A stretch of DNA of 64,000 bases from Mesorhizobium sp. M00.F.Ca.ET.216.01.1.1 (GCF_004010325.2 NZ_SADR02000029.1:1-64000); one strand, 5' to 3'. Shown: positions 44,172-53,682, counted from the first letter of the stretch. The notes: generated by a model not told the origin, from the letters alone. Numbers and translations are program-made.

Positions 44172-44651
44172 ATGTCTGACCCCGCAATCCCCCCAGCTGT
44201 CACCGAAGACGAGGCGGCTCTTTGCACCCCGTTCGTCAAATGCCTCGTGCGGCTGATCCGTGCTCAGGATTCCTATGGCTCGTGGGAACGCAAAGCGGAC
44301 GCCGAGCTGCTGGGCGACTTCATCATTACCAAGGAACAGCGCCGGGCGATCCCGATCATCGGAGATCCCGATCCGGACGTGCTGTGGAGGCTCGACAAGT
44401 ACTACGCCGCCATCGGGCTTGCGATCGAGGAGCGCTGCGGCCTTATGGCATCGCCGATGATCCAGGTGAGCCATGAGGGTTTTGGTCGGGTGCTTTTCAC
44501 GACCGGACGGTTGGTCGTTTTGTCCAAAACGCTGCGCGATGTCCACCGGTTTGGCTTCGAGACGCTCCTGAAGCTCGCCACGGCCGGTACGAAGCTGGTC
44601 GACGATGGGATTGCAGTCATCGAAGCCTTTCCCCACGTGGCGCTGGCATGA
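44172..44651 (+). CDS. NifX-associated protein (DUF269), full-length copy
   Basis: 159 residues from ATG 44172 with TAGGAGGA upstream. FVKCLVRLIRAQDSYGSWERKADAELLGDFIITKEQRR and RDVHRFGFETLLKLATAGTKLVDDGI are the conserved blocks of this nif-linked family of unknown exact function. A second, shortened copy lies at 55186. The stop overlaps ATG 44648 of the next frame (ATGA). Confidence 0.94.
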   Translation: MSDPAIPPAVTEDEAALCTPFVKCLVRLIRAQDSYGSWERKADAELLGDFIITKEQRRAIPIIGDPDPDVLWRLDKYYAAIGLAIEERCGLMASPMIQVSHEGFGRVLFTTGRLVVLSKTLRDVHRFGFETLLKLATAGTKLVDDGIAVIEAFPHVALA

Positions 44652-44755
44652 TGGGCGCGATTTTCGAGAAAGGCCATCATGACGGAACCGAGAATTGTTG
44701 GCCAGCCCCCTCGATCCAGGGGCTCGAGGCCGACCAGGTTGCTGGGGTATCGCTG

Positions 44756-45460
44756 ATGAAGAAGCCGCTGGTCCTGATCTGCTCGCAAGATGCCGAGTTC
44801 TATCTGCTCTACAGTCACATACTGGAGGTGGACGGTTTCAGCAGTGAGACGGCAGACGGCGCGAAGGCTGCGCTGGCCTTGGCCGACCAACGGGAGCTTC
44901 AGGCCGTGGTGCTGGATTGCGACCCAGCCAGCATAAACGGGCCCGCAATTTGCGCCCACCTCAAGCGGGAACCGCGCACCACCGACCTGCCCATTATCGC
45001 CCTGATCGCACCTGGCGCCGAGCACCAGCACCTCGATCTCTTGAAGGCAGGCGTTGAGAGCTTTGTGCGGCCAGTGGCTCCGGCCAAGCTGCTCGACTGC
45101 CTGCGGGCGAGGCTCGGGCTGACCAAGCGTGGTTCCAACGGGGTTGAAAACGACAGTTGGATTTGTTGTGGAGGCCTGGAGATGAAGCTCGATGCCCATC
45201 GGGTTCGCGGTAATGGCCACGACATCCATCTCGGACCGATCGCGTTCAACGTGCTGCGGCTTATGATTGAGGCCCCCGGCAAGGTCTTCAGCCGGAACGA
45301 GCTTATCGGGGCGGCCTGGCGGGCCAACATTCATGTCGGTGAACGCACCGTCGATGTCCATATCAGCCGAATCAGGAGGGCGCTGAAAACGGCCTTGCCC
45401 GGCAGTGTCATTCGCACCGTCAGGTCGGCCGGCTACTCGCTCGAGAAGCCGGACGACTGA
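44756..45460 (+). CDS. OmpR/PhoB-type response regulator with atypical receiver
   Basis: 234 residues from ATG 44756, where the receiver domain begins; ATG 44648 (overlapping the DUF269 stop) would add 36 residues. Receiver (1-120): phosphoacceptor Asp probably in AVVLDCDP, but the acidic pocket is SQDAEF, the usual Thr is lost (IIALIAP) and the usual Lys-Pro is Arg-Pro (FVRPV). C-terminal winged helix (150-234): GPIAFNVLRLMIEAPGKVFSRNELI, ERTVDVHISRIRRAL and IRTVRSAGYSL. No sensor kinase is nearby, so it may work without phosphorylation, as TtsI of rhizobia is thought to do (from memory). Reading continues straight from nifX-DUF269. Confidence 0.88.
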   Translation: MKKPLVLICSQDAEFYLLYSHILEVDGFSSETADGAKAALALADQRELQAVVLDCDPASINGPAICAHLKREPRTTDLPIIALIAPGAEHQHLDLLKAGVESFVRPVAPAKLLDCLRARLGLTKRGSNGVENDSWICCGGLEMKLDAHRVRGNGHDIHLGPIAFNVLRLMIEAPGKVFSRNELIGAAWRANIHVGERTVDVHISRIRRALKTALPGSVIRTVRSAGYSLEKPDD

Positions 45461-45478
45461 AATCGGTCGAATGTGGTG

Positions 45479-45506
45479 CCGCTCTCTCTTCCTCTGCTGA
45501 GAGCGG
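45479..45506 (+). terminator. hairpin after the response regulator gene
   Basis: CCGCTCTC and GAGAGCGG form a perfect 8-bp stem with a 12-base loop, 19 bp after the stop. No T-run, so a weak terminator or processing site. Confidence 0.4.
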
Positions 45507-45554
45507 TGTTGCCGCTTTGAGACGCTCCTAACGAAGACCAGGAGAAGCAGGCAA

Positions 45555-46427
45555 ATGGAATTTAAAAGCATATTCAGTGTAACGGGTGCTGATCATTCTG
45601 ATGAGGACCTCTCAACAGCTGCCGGACTGTGTGCCGAGGTCGGCGCGCACCTATCTGTACTGATTATACCGCCTCCATTGCTCTTGATGTCGTCTCCGCC
45701 CCCCGAGTGGGGTACGGGACGTGCACAGGCAATTGCAGTACCGAATTATCGATTTCAGCAAATCGAGAAATTTTCACAGGACGTGACCAGAATGGAAAGA
45801 CGGTCCGCGGATATCCTCAAACGGCTGAAAGCTATGTCGCTTTCCTGTGACGTTGACACCGACTATTGCGATCCGGCTAGCCTCGGTGAAGTGGCACGAC
45901 AGCGGGCGCTCTGCGCTGACCTGACGATCGTTGGAGGAGACCTCCTCAACGATGAGACTCTCGGACCTCCTGTTGTCAACGGCTGCTTGTTCGATAGCGG
46001 AAAGCCGGTGCTCATCGTGCCGAAGGGCGCTAAGGCGACCCTGTCGCCTCGACGCGTGCTGGTCGGCTGGGATTCGCGCGTAGAGGCCTCGCGTGCGGTT
46101 CGGGAAGCTCTTAGTCTCCTATCCGCTGCTGAGGAAGTTTGTGTCGCTATGGTCGATCCGAAGGCGCAAAACAACGGGAAAGGTGCGCAGTCTGGAGCAG
46201 ACATCGCTGCCTATCTTACTCGGCACGGTGCTCGGGTCTCGGTTGACCTGCTTAAGAGCGCCGGTAAATCGGCGGCCACAGTGCTGACGCAGCACGCGGC
46301 CGACACCTGCGCCGACATGATAGTCATGGGTGCTTATGGCAGCCGTCGGCTGCGTGAGCGGATTTTCGGCGGTCCGCCGAGCTGGAGCTTTGAGAAGACC
46401 ACATTGCCGCTGTTTTTGGCTCGCTGA
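45555..46427 (+). CDS. tandem universal stress protein
   Basis: 290 residues with two UspA-like units: first about 1-155 (ending DLTIVGGDLLNDETLGPPVVNGCLFDSGKPVLIVPK) and second about 165-290 (RRVLVGWDSRVEASRAVREALSLL ... DMIVMGAYGSRRLRERIFGG). The second carries the ATP-binding G-X2-G-X9-G-like loop MGAYGSRRLRERIFGG. Probably protects the cell under low-oxygen or oxidative stress. Ribosome site CCAGGAGAAGCAG. It could be the last gene of the nif transcript. Confidence 0.9.
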   Translation: MEFKSIFSVTGADHSDEDLSTAAGLCAEVGAHLSVLIIPPPLLLMSSPPPEWGTGRAQAIAVPNYRFQQIEKFSQDVTRMERRSADILKRLKAMSLSCDVDTDYCDPASLGEVARQRALCADLTIVGGDLLNDETLGPPVVNGCLFDSGKPVLIVPKGAKATLSPRRVLVGWDSRVEASRAVREALSLLSAAEEVCVAMVDPKAQNNGKGAQSGADIAAYLTRHGARVSVDLLKSAGKSAATVLTQHAADTCADMIVMGAYGSRRLRERIFGGPPSWSFEKTTLPLFLAR

Positions 46428-47274
46428 TCAGTTCCGTAGGAACACCGATCAGGTCGTAGGACCGCCAACCAGTCCGAAGTCGTCGTCGGTTACCGGTCGG
46501 ATTGCGGAGACATGGCTGGATCCGCGAACATCGTGCGATGCTTGTCAGAGCCAAACCGGACGCCTCGACTGCTTCAGGACGCTCTCGTGCATCCAACTCG
46601 TGCGAGATCGTCTGTAACGGGCAGTAAAGACGAACGGCTGCAGCAGACCGCAGCCAAGCCACAGGGCGGGTGTACCAGGGGACCCCCGCCTCGGGGCGCG
46701 AACCCTGTTGGAAGGCCCCTGATCAGTACCCGGACGCGGGTCAAATCGGCGGCTGCCCCCTGTCAGGCCTGCGGTGTGCAAGGGCCGCTGCCGCGGAGCT
46801 TCCTCTGCCCGATCGTCGGGCGTGCGACAATGTCGGGTTCCAGACGAGCTGGAATTACGAGAACTCGTTGGTTTGACAGTTTTCTTTATCCGGCACGCTG
46901 CATGCATGGGAGTCTACGAACGCATTACGAGCCGTTATCCATGGTTACGCCCCTCGAAGAAAGAGCCGCTTCCGTCGTAACCGGGAAACAGCCAATCCTG
47001 GGGTGGAGGCAGCCGCTAGGAGCCGCCGTAAAATCCGGAGAGCTGCGCGACAGCATCACACGCGGTCCTTCTCGCTCTTGGGTTCGGATGATGCGGTGCC
47101 CGCTGTCGATGTCGCCCATTGAGCCCAAGATCTGGAAGGCCGCGCAGGCTTTTGCCTTCCTCTCAGTCGGGACCGCGGCTCAACGATGCCTGTGAGGTTC
47201 GCAATGCTCAATGCCTGGCGGTCGCCGCGCACATGCCGCTGAGTTGGAAAACACTCCTAGAGGAGCAAGGATAA
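46428..47274. other. gene-free stretch before the N-hydroxylase gene
   Basis: No recognisable gene in 850 bp. Holds a sigma-54 promoter at 46891-46906, about 370 bp before the next start codon. Confidence 0.5.
46831..46906 (+). promoter_or_regulatory. sigma-54 promoter upstream of the N-hydroxylase gene
   Basis: CGGCACGCTGCATGCA at 46891-46906 has GG-N10-GC and good -24 and -12 boxes. A NifA-like site with one mismatch, TGT-N10-ACG, lies at 46831-46846, only 54 bp upstream, closer than at the other promoters. The leader to GTG 47275 would be about 360 bases. Confidence 0.55.
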
Positions 47275-48573
47275 GTGGACCTCTTTTGCATTGGTATCGG
47301 TGCTGGGCCGTCTAATTTGAGCCTTGCGTGTCAGATACAGGAAGAGATTGCGCAAGGGGCACTGTTCCTGGATCGGCAGGTTGATTTCCGAGGACATCCA
47401 GGCAGCGCTTTCGATTGCGCGGAGCTCCAGGTCGGCCACTTCCAGGATCTGGTTACTCTGGTCAATCCGCGATCAGCCTACACATTCGTAAACTACCTCC
47501 ACGAGAACGGGCGTCTTTACAATTTCCTCAATGCGCAATTTCACGGGGTGCTCAGAGCCGAGTTCGCTCAATATCTCAACTGGGCGTTCCAGAAGAATCC
47601 GCTTGTCCGTGGCGGCGAGGCCGTTCGCGAAATCCGCTTTGACGGCGAGTTTCGCGTGCGGACGGACAACGCGGTCCTTGATGCGAGAAACCTCGTCATC
47701 GACATAGGCAAGCAGGCGCAAATTCCGCCTCAGTTTCATGGCTGGACTGGACCCAACCTGTTCCACTCATCAGACCTAGCGCATATCCATCCTGAGGTAC
47801 ACAAAAAGCATGTCTGCGTGGTTGGCGGCGGACAGTCGGGAGCCGAGCTGCTGCTGCACCTTGTCGGCCGGCCGAAAGAACGGCGGCCCGCGGCGATCAC
47901 TTGGGTCTTGACGCGCGAGATGCCTTTCGACGACCACCCGTTCACAAACGAGCTGTTCACGCCTTGCTTTTCGGATCGTTTTGCGGCCATGAGCGAGGTG
48001 CATCGCCAGCTGTTCCTGCGTCGTTTCGCGCTTGCCTCCGATGGGATTTCAGAAAGCACGTTGCGCGCGGTCTATCAGGCGCTCTATCACCACGCCTTTC
48101 TCGAGCCACACCAATGCGACATCAAACTGCGGCCAAGTTGCAACGTGTCGCGCTGCATCAACGCAGGGGCGGGGCACAGGCTCACGCTGCAGCGCGGCAT
48201 GGATAACATCGGAGAAGTAACCGCCGACATCGTCATCCTGGCCACGGGGTACGAGAACGCGCTGCCGGACTTCCTGGAACCGATCGCAGATCGCCTCGAG
48301 CAGATCGGCAATGAGCTCGCCACCGGCGAGGATTTTTCGGTGTACTGGGACGGACCGCGAGACAGACGCCTTTTCGTTCAGAACGCCTGCCTTGGACAGC
48401 GCGGGCTGGCTGATCCGAACTTTGGCCTGCTGGCCTGGCGAGCGCGCCGCATCCTGGACAGCCTTCTGGGGCGCGCGCCATGCACCAATCCCGAGCATCT
48501 CGGCCTCATCAGCCGTACGTTGATCGAGCGCCGGCCCGACCTCGTAGCCGAAGAAATGGGCAGCGGGATATAA
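47275..48573 (+). CDS. SidA/IucD/PvdA-type lysine or ornithine N-hydroxylase
   Basis: 432 residues starting at GTG 47275 (GAGGAGCAAGGATAA upstream). FAD site DLFCIGIGAGPSNLSLA (2-18), FDCAELQVGHFQDLVTLVNPRSAYTFVNYLHE typical of the family, NADPH site VCVVGGGQSGAELLLHL (about 179-195) and the late ILATGYENALP. Enzymes of this class hydroxylate the side-chain amine of Lys or Orn for hydroxamate siderophores. No NRPS or NIS synthetase is in the window, so the product and purpose are open. Confidence 0.9.
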   Translation: MDLFCIGIGAGPSNLSLACQIQEEIAQGALFLDRQVDFRGHPGSAFDCAELQVGHFQDLVTLVNPRSAYTFVNYLHENGRLYNFLNAQFHGVLRAEFAQYLNWAFQKNPLVRGGEAVREIRFDGEFRVRTDNAVLDARNLVIDIGKQAQIPPQFHGWTGPNLFHSSDLAHIHPEVHKKHVCVVGGGQSGAELLLHLVGRPKERRPAAITWVLTREMPFDDHPFTNELFTPCFSDRFAAMSEVHRQLFLRRFALASDGISESTLRAVYQALYHHAFLEPHQCDIKLRPSCNVSRCINAGAGHRLTLQRGMDNIGEVTADIVILATGYENALPDFLEPIADRLEQIGNELATGEDFSVYWDGPRDRRLFVQNACLGQRGLADPNFGLLAWRARRILDSLLGRAPCTNPEHLGLISRTLIERRPDLVAEEMGSGI

Positions 48574-49360
48574 CTGGTCTACTATTGTTCATTGGCGGTG
48601 GCATCCAGGGAATGATGTACGCCTTCGTTGCGGCGAACGCGGGAGCCTTAGCCCAGATCATCTTGACCGAATAAGCACTCGGGCCCTGAGGCACATCGTA
48701 TATTCTGCGGACGTTTCCCCTACGCTCGTTAAGTCCTTACGTTCACTCGAAAGAGTGCGGTAGCCTCAGCGGCCATGGCTGAGCCCGCGCTCAGCGGGGA
48801 GGGTCCTTGCCTTTGGCGATGCATGTCGTGGCTGGACCCGGTGAGTTAGGTGAGTCCGGCCCGGTCTACCCAGCCCCTGCGCCCGCCCCGAAGCCGCTCG
48901 CCCGCTCAGCGCTATCGAGGGGGCGCTCGCGCGGCTTCGCTGACCGTCGCGTTACAGCGTAAGGACGCGACCCCAGTGAAGGCATACTCCAGTGTCGCCA
49001 ATTCCGTTTCGTTGGCCCGCCGCAAGCCGGTCTTCCAACCAAAGGCCGAACTCGCCAATTCGCCAGCCAACTCCACCAACGATTGTCTAAATCCGCACCC
49101 CAGGGCGGTTCGCTCGGGCTCGCTTGCTTGAGCACGGCACAGACGGGATCGCGAGCATGATGCCGCGGAATGGGAACGCACCATGGTTAGGCACGAGGGC
49201 CCGTGCCAACGCGCATCGCGCCAATCGGCGTCGTCACGTCCGAGATTCAGCACCGGCTGCTCGGCGCTTTTACGCTCGCATCATGGGCCGGCATGCCGCT
49301 GGCGATCCATGACGCGATGCCGCCGAGGCTGCTCGTTCATGGAAAGCGATAAGCACTAGA
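48574..49360. other. gene-free stretch after the N-hydroxylase gene
   Basis: A frame at 48560-48674 ending LLLFIGGGIQGMMYAFVAANAGALAQIILTE looks like one membrane helix plus tail, perhaps the end of a lost transporter. Nothing else recognised. Confidence 0.4.
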
Positions 49361-49714
49361 TTAATGGGCAACCTCGTCGGGACCGAAAAGGGCGCTAAAC
49401 CGGCTGGCTAGATCGATCCAGGGTGCCGCGTCTCCGCGCTCTGAAGCTATTCGAACGACCGTCGCCAGATAATCGGTAAAGGCCTTCAGTCTGATGGCGC
49501 CTTGCTCAGAAAGGTGGTCAATGGCGTCAAGCCGCTGGTGAACGGCAGCCAGCATATGTTGCACCAAAAGCAGTGAGGATGGGCAAGGGCAGTCGCCCTT
49601 ACTCGCGAGGCGCCTGCACTCGCTGCAAAGCCGCGGAATGTCCTCTAAGGCTAGGTCGCCGGAAAGCCGTTGTATGAGATTGTCAGTGGCGTTCCACAAA
49701 TTCGCTCGCATGCA
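49361..49714 (-). CDS. hypothetical protein downstream of pyrE
   Basis: About 117 residues from ATG 49714. Mostly helical by composition (LALEDIPRLCSECRRLASKGDC, LLLVQHMLAAVHQRLDAIDHLSEQGAIRLKAFTDYLATVVRIASER). No family recognised. The start lies within the last 32 bp of pyrE, suggesting translational coupling. Confidence 0.5.
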   Translation of the reverse strand, partial: CMRANLWNATDNLIQRLSGDLALEDIPRLCSECRRLASKGDCPCPSSLLLVQHMLAAVHQRLDAIDHLSEQGAIRLKAFTDYLATVVRIASERGDAAPWIDLASRFSALFGPDEVAH

Positions 49715-50279
49715 GAACGGAATGCAGCGTGACCCCATGTTGGGCTAGCAGCGCCGTAGCTCCCTCGTCGCGGTCCACGAGGCAAGCAGCGTCACCTACA
49801 ATGCCCCCGACGCGGCGAACCTCTTCAATCGCCTTCAATATCGACTTGCCGCTTGTGGCAACGTCGTCAACGATCAGGACGACTTTTCCCTCGAGATCTT
49901 CTTTGGGCCCAAGACCTTCAATCACGTCCCTTGTGCCATGAGGCTTTGGAGTCTTGCGAACGAAGATCGTGTTTATGGGTTTGTTCATCGCCGAGCTGAC
50001 AGCTGCCATCGATCCGATTACGGGGACCGCTCCCATTTCAAGGCCGCCGACGTACTCTGCTTTCACTTGCTCAGCGATTTTTAGGAACTCAAGAGCGGCA
50101 AGTTGCGCGCCTCGCGCCATCATCATGGTAGGCTTCATATTGAAATAGATGTCGCTCTCTATGCCCGACGAGAGCGTGTAGCGTCCGGATCGAAAAGAGC
50201 GCTCACGGACGATTTCGCGGAGTTCGTCCTTGTCGTGTTGGCTGGAATCAACTGGTCTGAATTTTGCCAGTGCCGCCAT
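49683..50279 (-). CDS. pyrE: orotate phosphoribosyltransferase
   Basis: 198 residues. Type I PRTase: SGIESDIYFNMKP near residue 45, YVGGLEMGAVPVI, FVRKTPKPHGT (loop) and the PRPP-binding motif VVLIVDDVATSGKSILKAI (about 132-150). It makes OMP in pyrimidine synthesis. It is probably a second, island-borne copy, since pyrE is normally chromosomal, but the chromosome is not visible here. Confidence 0.92.
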   Translation of the reverse strand: MAALAKFRPVDSSQHDKDELREIVRERSFRSGRYTLSSGIESDIYFNMKPTMMMARGAQLAALEFLKIAEQVKAEYVGGLEMGAVPVIGSMAAVSSAMNKPINTIFVRKTPKPHGTRDVIEGLGPKEDLEGKVVLIVDDVATSGKSILKAIEEVRRVGGIVGDAACLVDRDEGATALLAQHGVTLHSVLHASEFVERH

Positions 50280-51099
50280 AGATCAGACCTCGCCCTAGGG
50301 AAAAAATTGGGTGCGGCATGCACCTAGTCACTACCGCTATGTGGCTTATGCAAGTGTTCGCGGGGTGTGTCAATTAATGTCAATACCGGTGCGACCGTTT
50401 CGCGCAGATTTTTCCATTATCGTTATTGGGTGCCTAAAGCGTGATCACGGGTTTCCCTACGGCTGGGTAGCGTTGGCCACCCGCCCTTGCCCGATCTCGG
50501 CAGGCACGGCTTTTCTCGATGCGGGCCGTCTCTTTGAGGATTTGGGCGTTTCATCCTCGTCCCCTCGAGTTCCGCCTCGCTCGGCCCCGTTTGCGCCAGC
50601 TTCTTAACCAGGTTGCGCATGAGGTGAGCGTTTCGGCCGCCATGTCGGCCCGTGTCGCTCTTGTGATGACGAGTGGGCAAGGCCGCGCTTTTCGTGCAAC
50701 CTCCTCGTCGAGGCGCGAGAGGTAAAGTTCGAGCCGCCGAGAATTTTTGTCATCAGCACCGCGGCGCAACATTTCGGCTCGCTTCATCTGACGACGGTAG
50801 AAAGCAAAGTTCAAGGTAGGTCGTAGTCCACCTCCCTGCCGGCCGAGTCTTTACGGCGATATCGGCGACAGGGGCGAGCGTCTGCCTCTGAGGCAGACGC
50901 CGAACAGCAGGCCGAGCCTTACACTGATTTTGGTGACATTGAGTTCGCCGACACCCCTGAGATGGAGCCTATCACGGGCGGGAAGCGCCTTGTGGCAGAA
51001 CTCGACAAGCGGCGCTACGTTCTGGACGCCGGCGTTGCTGACAGGACATCGAGGCGCCCGAAGGTTTCGATTGCCTGCATCAGCCGCGTTCCACCTGCC
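50280..51099. other. gene-poor stretch
   Basis: No recognisable gene. A minus-strand frame at 50551-50814 is basic and Arg-rich and resembles nothing I know. Confidence 0.4.
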
Positions 51100-51322
51100 T
51101 CTCACCCTGGCAACCATTTTTCGTCAATCGATCGATCCCGGACGCCGTCGTTGGACTTCGCTGTGATCAAGATCCGCGGACCACTCTTGCTCCCTCGCGG
51201 GCGAACCGCGCTTTCCTTGCCGACCCCGCTCGCGGCTTCGGCGATCACCGCCACCTTGTCGATAAGCCGGCCACCGGCTCCCCGTCGCGCTGGTTCAACA
51301 AAATATCATTGTGAAAGTTCAT
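51100..51322 (-). pseudogene. decayed short-chain dehydrogenase (3-hydroxybutyrate dehydrogenase-like)
   Basis: ATG 51322 follows GGAAAGGAAG and overlaps the acetoacetate decarboxylase stop by 17 bp. After a frameshift the sequence reads RLIDKVAVIAEAASGVGKESA, the SDR cofactor motif (VAVITGAASGIG) with Thr-Gly changed to Ala-Glu; then in other frames ARFAREGARVV and DLDHSEVQ. Stops follow. Decarboxylase plus dehydrogenase suggests a former acetoacetate/3-hydroxybutyrate operon. Confidence 0.7.
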
Positions 51323-52091
51323 GGTTTCTTCCTTTCCGATGGCGAGGCTCGGCTTCCGCGAGATAGTCGTGGACGACCTTCCCGAGCGCGAGCGTGAGAT
51401 CGGCGACGAGGTGTACGGCCGAGACTACTTCCAGCACCGGCAGTTCGGCGACGGGGGCAAGCGCATGCGACCAGAGGTTCAGGGCTGCCGGGCCGGTCCA
51501 GGCGCCTCTCAGATCGATGTCCTCCAGGTGGTATTCCACGAGTTCGCAGATGCGCGGCGTGCCGTCGACATGCGGGATGATTTTGAGGAGGAAGTTCGGG
51601 TCGGCGAGCGAGGCCTTAACGCTCGCAAGGTCCGCGGCCCGGTGCTTGTAGCCCATCGTACCCGTCGCGACGCGGACCGGGCCGTAGTCCAGCGTGCCAA
51701 CAAGCGTGTCCGTCTCTGTTCGGAGCGTTGGGCTGGCGAGCTTCTTGGGAAAGCCCCACAACTCGCGTCCGCCCGCTGTCGGCGGATGGTCGTCGAGAAA
51801 CATGCAGTGGGTGTAGCTCCCCATGCGGCCCCAGAAGGAGACAGGGATGACCTGTCCGCTTTCCGTGTAGTCGCCGAAGCCCGTCGAGTCCGGCATGCGA
51901 ATGAACTCGAATTTGACCAGAGGCTCGCACACCTGAAGCGGCTCCGGCACAAGGTCGCGCAGTTTTTGCGGATCGGTGCGATATGTGATGATCAGATACT
52001 CCCGGTTGCTGAAGCGATATGGGCCGGGTGGGTAGGCTGGGCTGGTCAGGGGCATGGCGAAAGCTCTCCCACGGACGGTATCTTGGTGCAT
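51306..52091 (-). CDS. adc: acetoacetate decarboxylase
   Basis: 261 residues from ATG 52091 (AAAGGAATTTC upstream). ADC family hallmarks: Schiff-base Lys in RELWGFPKKLASP (about 110-122), YLIITYRTDPQKLRDLVPEPL near the start and FEFIRMPDSTGFGDYTESGQVIPV. Converts acetoacetate to acetone and CO2, or belongs to the wider family acting on other acyl acids. First gene of an operon whose second gene is decayed. A possible NifA/sigma-54 promoter is about 330 bp upstream. Confidence 0.92.
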   Translation of the reverse strand: MHQDTVRGRAFAMPLTSPAYPPGPYRFSNREYLIITYRTDPQKLRDLVPEPLQVCEPLVKFEFIRMPDSTGFGDYTESGQVIPVSFWGRMGSYTHCMFLDDHPPTAGGRELWGFPKKLASPTLRTETDTLVGTLDYGPVRVATGTMGYKHRAADLASVKASLADPNFLLKIIPHVDGTPRICELVEYHLEDIDLRGAWTGPAALNLWSHALAPVAELPVLEVVSAVHLVADLTLALGKVVHDYLAEAEPRHRKGRNHELSQ

Positions 52092-52416
52092 GTTTGAAAT
52101 TCCTTTGTGCTGGCTCAAGTGGGCTTAGATAGGTCTCGATGATGGCGGCGAGGCTCTCCGAGGTGCCTTCGTTAGCCTGGATGCATGGCGTGATCGCGCG
52201 TAGCCATTTTGCGCTGGGCAATTGCCTCGGGGCGCACTCATTGTATGGTCGCGGACGCGGTTCCATGGGTCCGGTTGTAGTCGAGAGGCAAGATTCGAGG
52301 TAAAGTGATTTTGTTCCTCATTTGAAGGCGCTGCTTCCCGTCTGCTCTCGTGGTAGGAGGAAGTGGAGTGGCGGCCAGCTCCGATTTCGCCTCATGGCGG
52401 GGTTTGCGGATCAACG

Positions 52417-52508
52417 CGCACGCGCCATGCCAAATGAGAATCGTTCGAGGCAAAGCGATAGATCTTGCTCAGCTACGTTACGCCTCCGACGTTGTCGGAC
52501 ATCGGATA
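52417..52508 (-). promoter_or_regulatory. probable NifA/sigma-54 promoter of acetoacetate decarboxylase
   Basis: Minus strand TGGCATGGCGCGTGCG at 52417-52432 (GG-N10-GC) and a damaged NifA site, TGT-N10-ATA in plus orientation, at 52493-52508. The region is a diverged inverted copy of 28118-28205. Confidence 0.55.
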
Positions 52509-53429
52509 GCGCCGAACAGGACCGCTTGCGGATTGGGAGGACGTGTCTTTTGCGCAAGAGGACCTCCGCCCCTCAGGCAAATAGCTCCGACCGGGGCGCT
52601 ATGCTTCACCACCGTCGGCCCGGGAAGTAACGCTCTTTATGCCGAGGTGTTCTCCCACTGGACGCCGCGCATTCGCCATCATGTGAAAGAGTTCTACTGC
52701 TCGACGACCAGAAATTCTCGACCAGCCGGGGCACATGCGGCTAGGGCAAGGAGGCTCTGGGCCCAAAGGCAGGTTGACGTCGTGCGTACCCATTCGGCGC
52801 TGGTACGCCCGCAAGGTGAGCTGGACGCGCTCCGCCGGGGGAACGAGACATTTCAAGGGATCTTGCGATATCCGTCGTGTTAGCCTCGCCGTCTTTACCG
52901 GTGTGGTTCGAGGCGCTAGTCAGCGTGACGCGCCTTGCATAGTGCCCGATCACCCGACAACGCCTGTGATCCATCGCGAGGAAATACAGCGGACCTCATT
53001 TGCTGGCAGAATGCCTATCCGACCCAATCGTACCTTCTAATGGCGGCTGGCTATCCGGCGGCGCAGATTACTGCAGTCGCGCTCGAACGTGGGCAGGTAG
53101 CGTCGCTCGACGCCTGGCTGCAGAAGTGGAGGCAGCGAAGGGCATCCGATACATTGGTGCAGCATTATGTTCTGTCGGGGCTCAACGCCGCGCTGATTGA
53201 GCCCAATGCCGCCGACTTGCCAGCCGCGTGGTGATTTATGTCCACGAGGCAAGGATCCACACGCGGCGGTGGCGGCACGAGGACCAAGCCGCCCCGCACT
53301 TTCGACCCGGCGCCAAAGTGCCACTGCTCGAGGACGCCGGCCAGTCTAATGACAGGCGAGCCATCCAAGCTCTCACCTGTCCTAAAGCGGCTGGCTCAAG
53401 AGGGCGAAACCCGACAGCGGCAGAAGACA

Positions 53430-53530
53430 TGTCAGGTTCACGACAATCGGCCGTGTTTGGGCTCGTGGAGAATTTTCAAAGCATTCCCCGCCGCTTACCG
53501 GAGCTGAGAGGGGTTGGCACGCCCATTGCT
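53430..53530 (+). promoter_or_regulatory. NifA/sigma-54 promoter of the thioredoxin-fdxB operon
   Basis: NifA site TGT-N10-ACA at 53430-53445 and TGGCACGCCCATTGCT at 53515-53530, a perfect -24/-12 element, 79 bp apart and about 150 bp before the start codon. Confidence 0.88.
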
Positions 53531-53682
53531 GCTTGATGGGCGGCAACACTGTGAGAGGGCTGAATCGCATGCAAACGCGCAAGACGAGCGATGGCCTCCT
53601 GATCCGTGTGTTGCGATTCTGACAGAGAACCAACTACGCATAAAAGCCACGAAAGGTGTGGGTAGCTTTGGATAAGAACATC

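Larger units (their letters stand above)
52092..53682. other. 1.6-kb stretch without a recognised gene
   Basis: Contains the candidate acetoacetate decarboxylase promoter (52417-52508, minus) and the thioredoxin-gene promoter (53430-53530, plus). Between them a frame around 53000-53240 (AQITAVALERGQVASLDAWLQKW) is open but not recognised. Confidence 0.5.
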
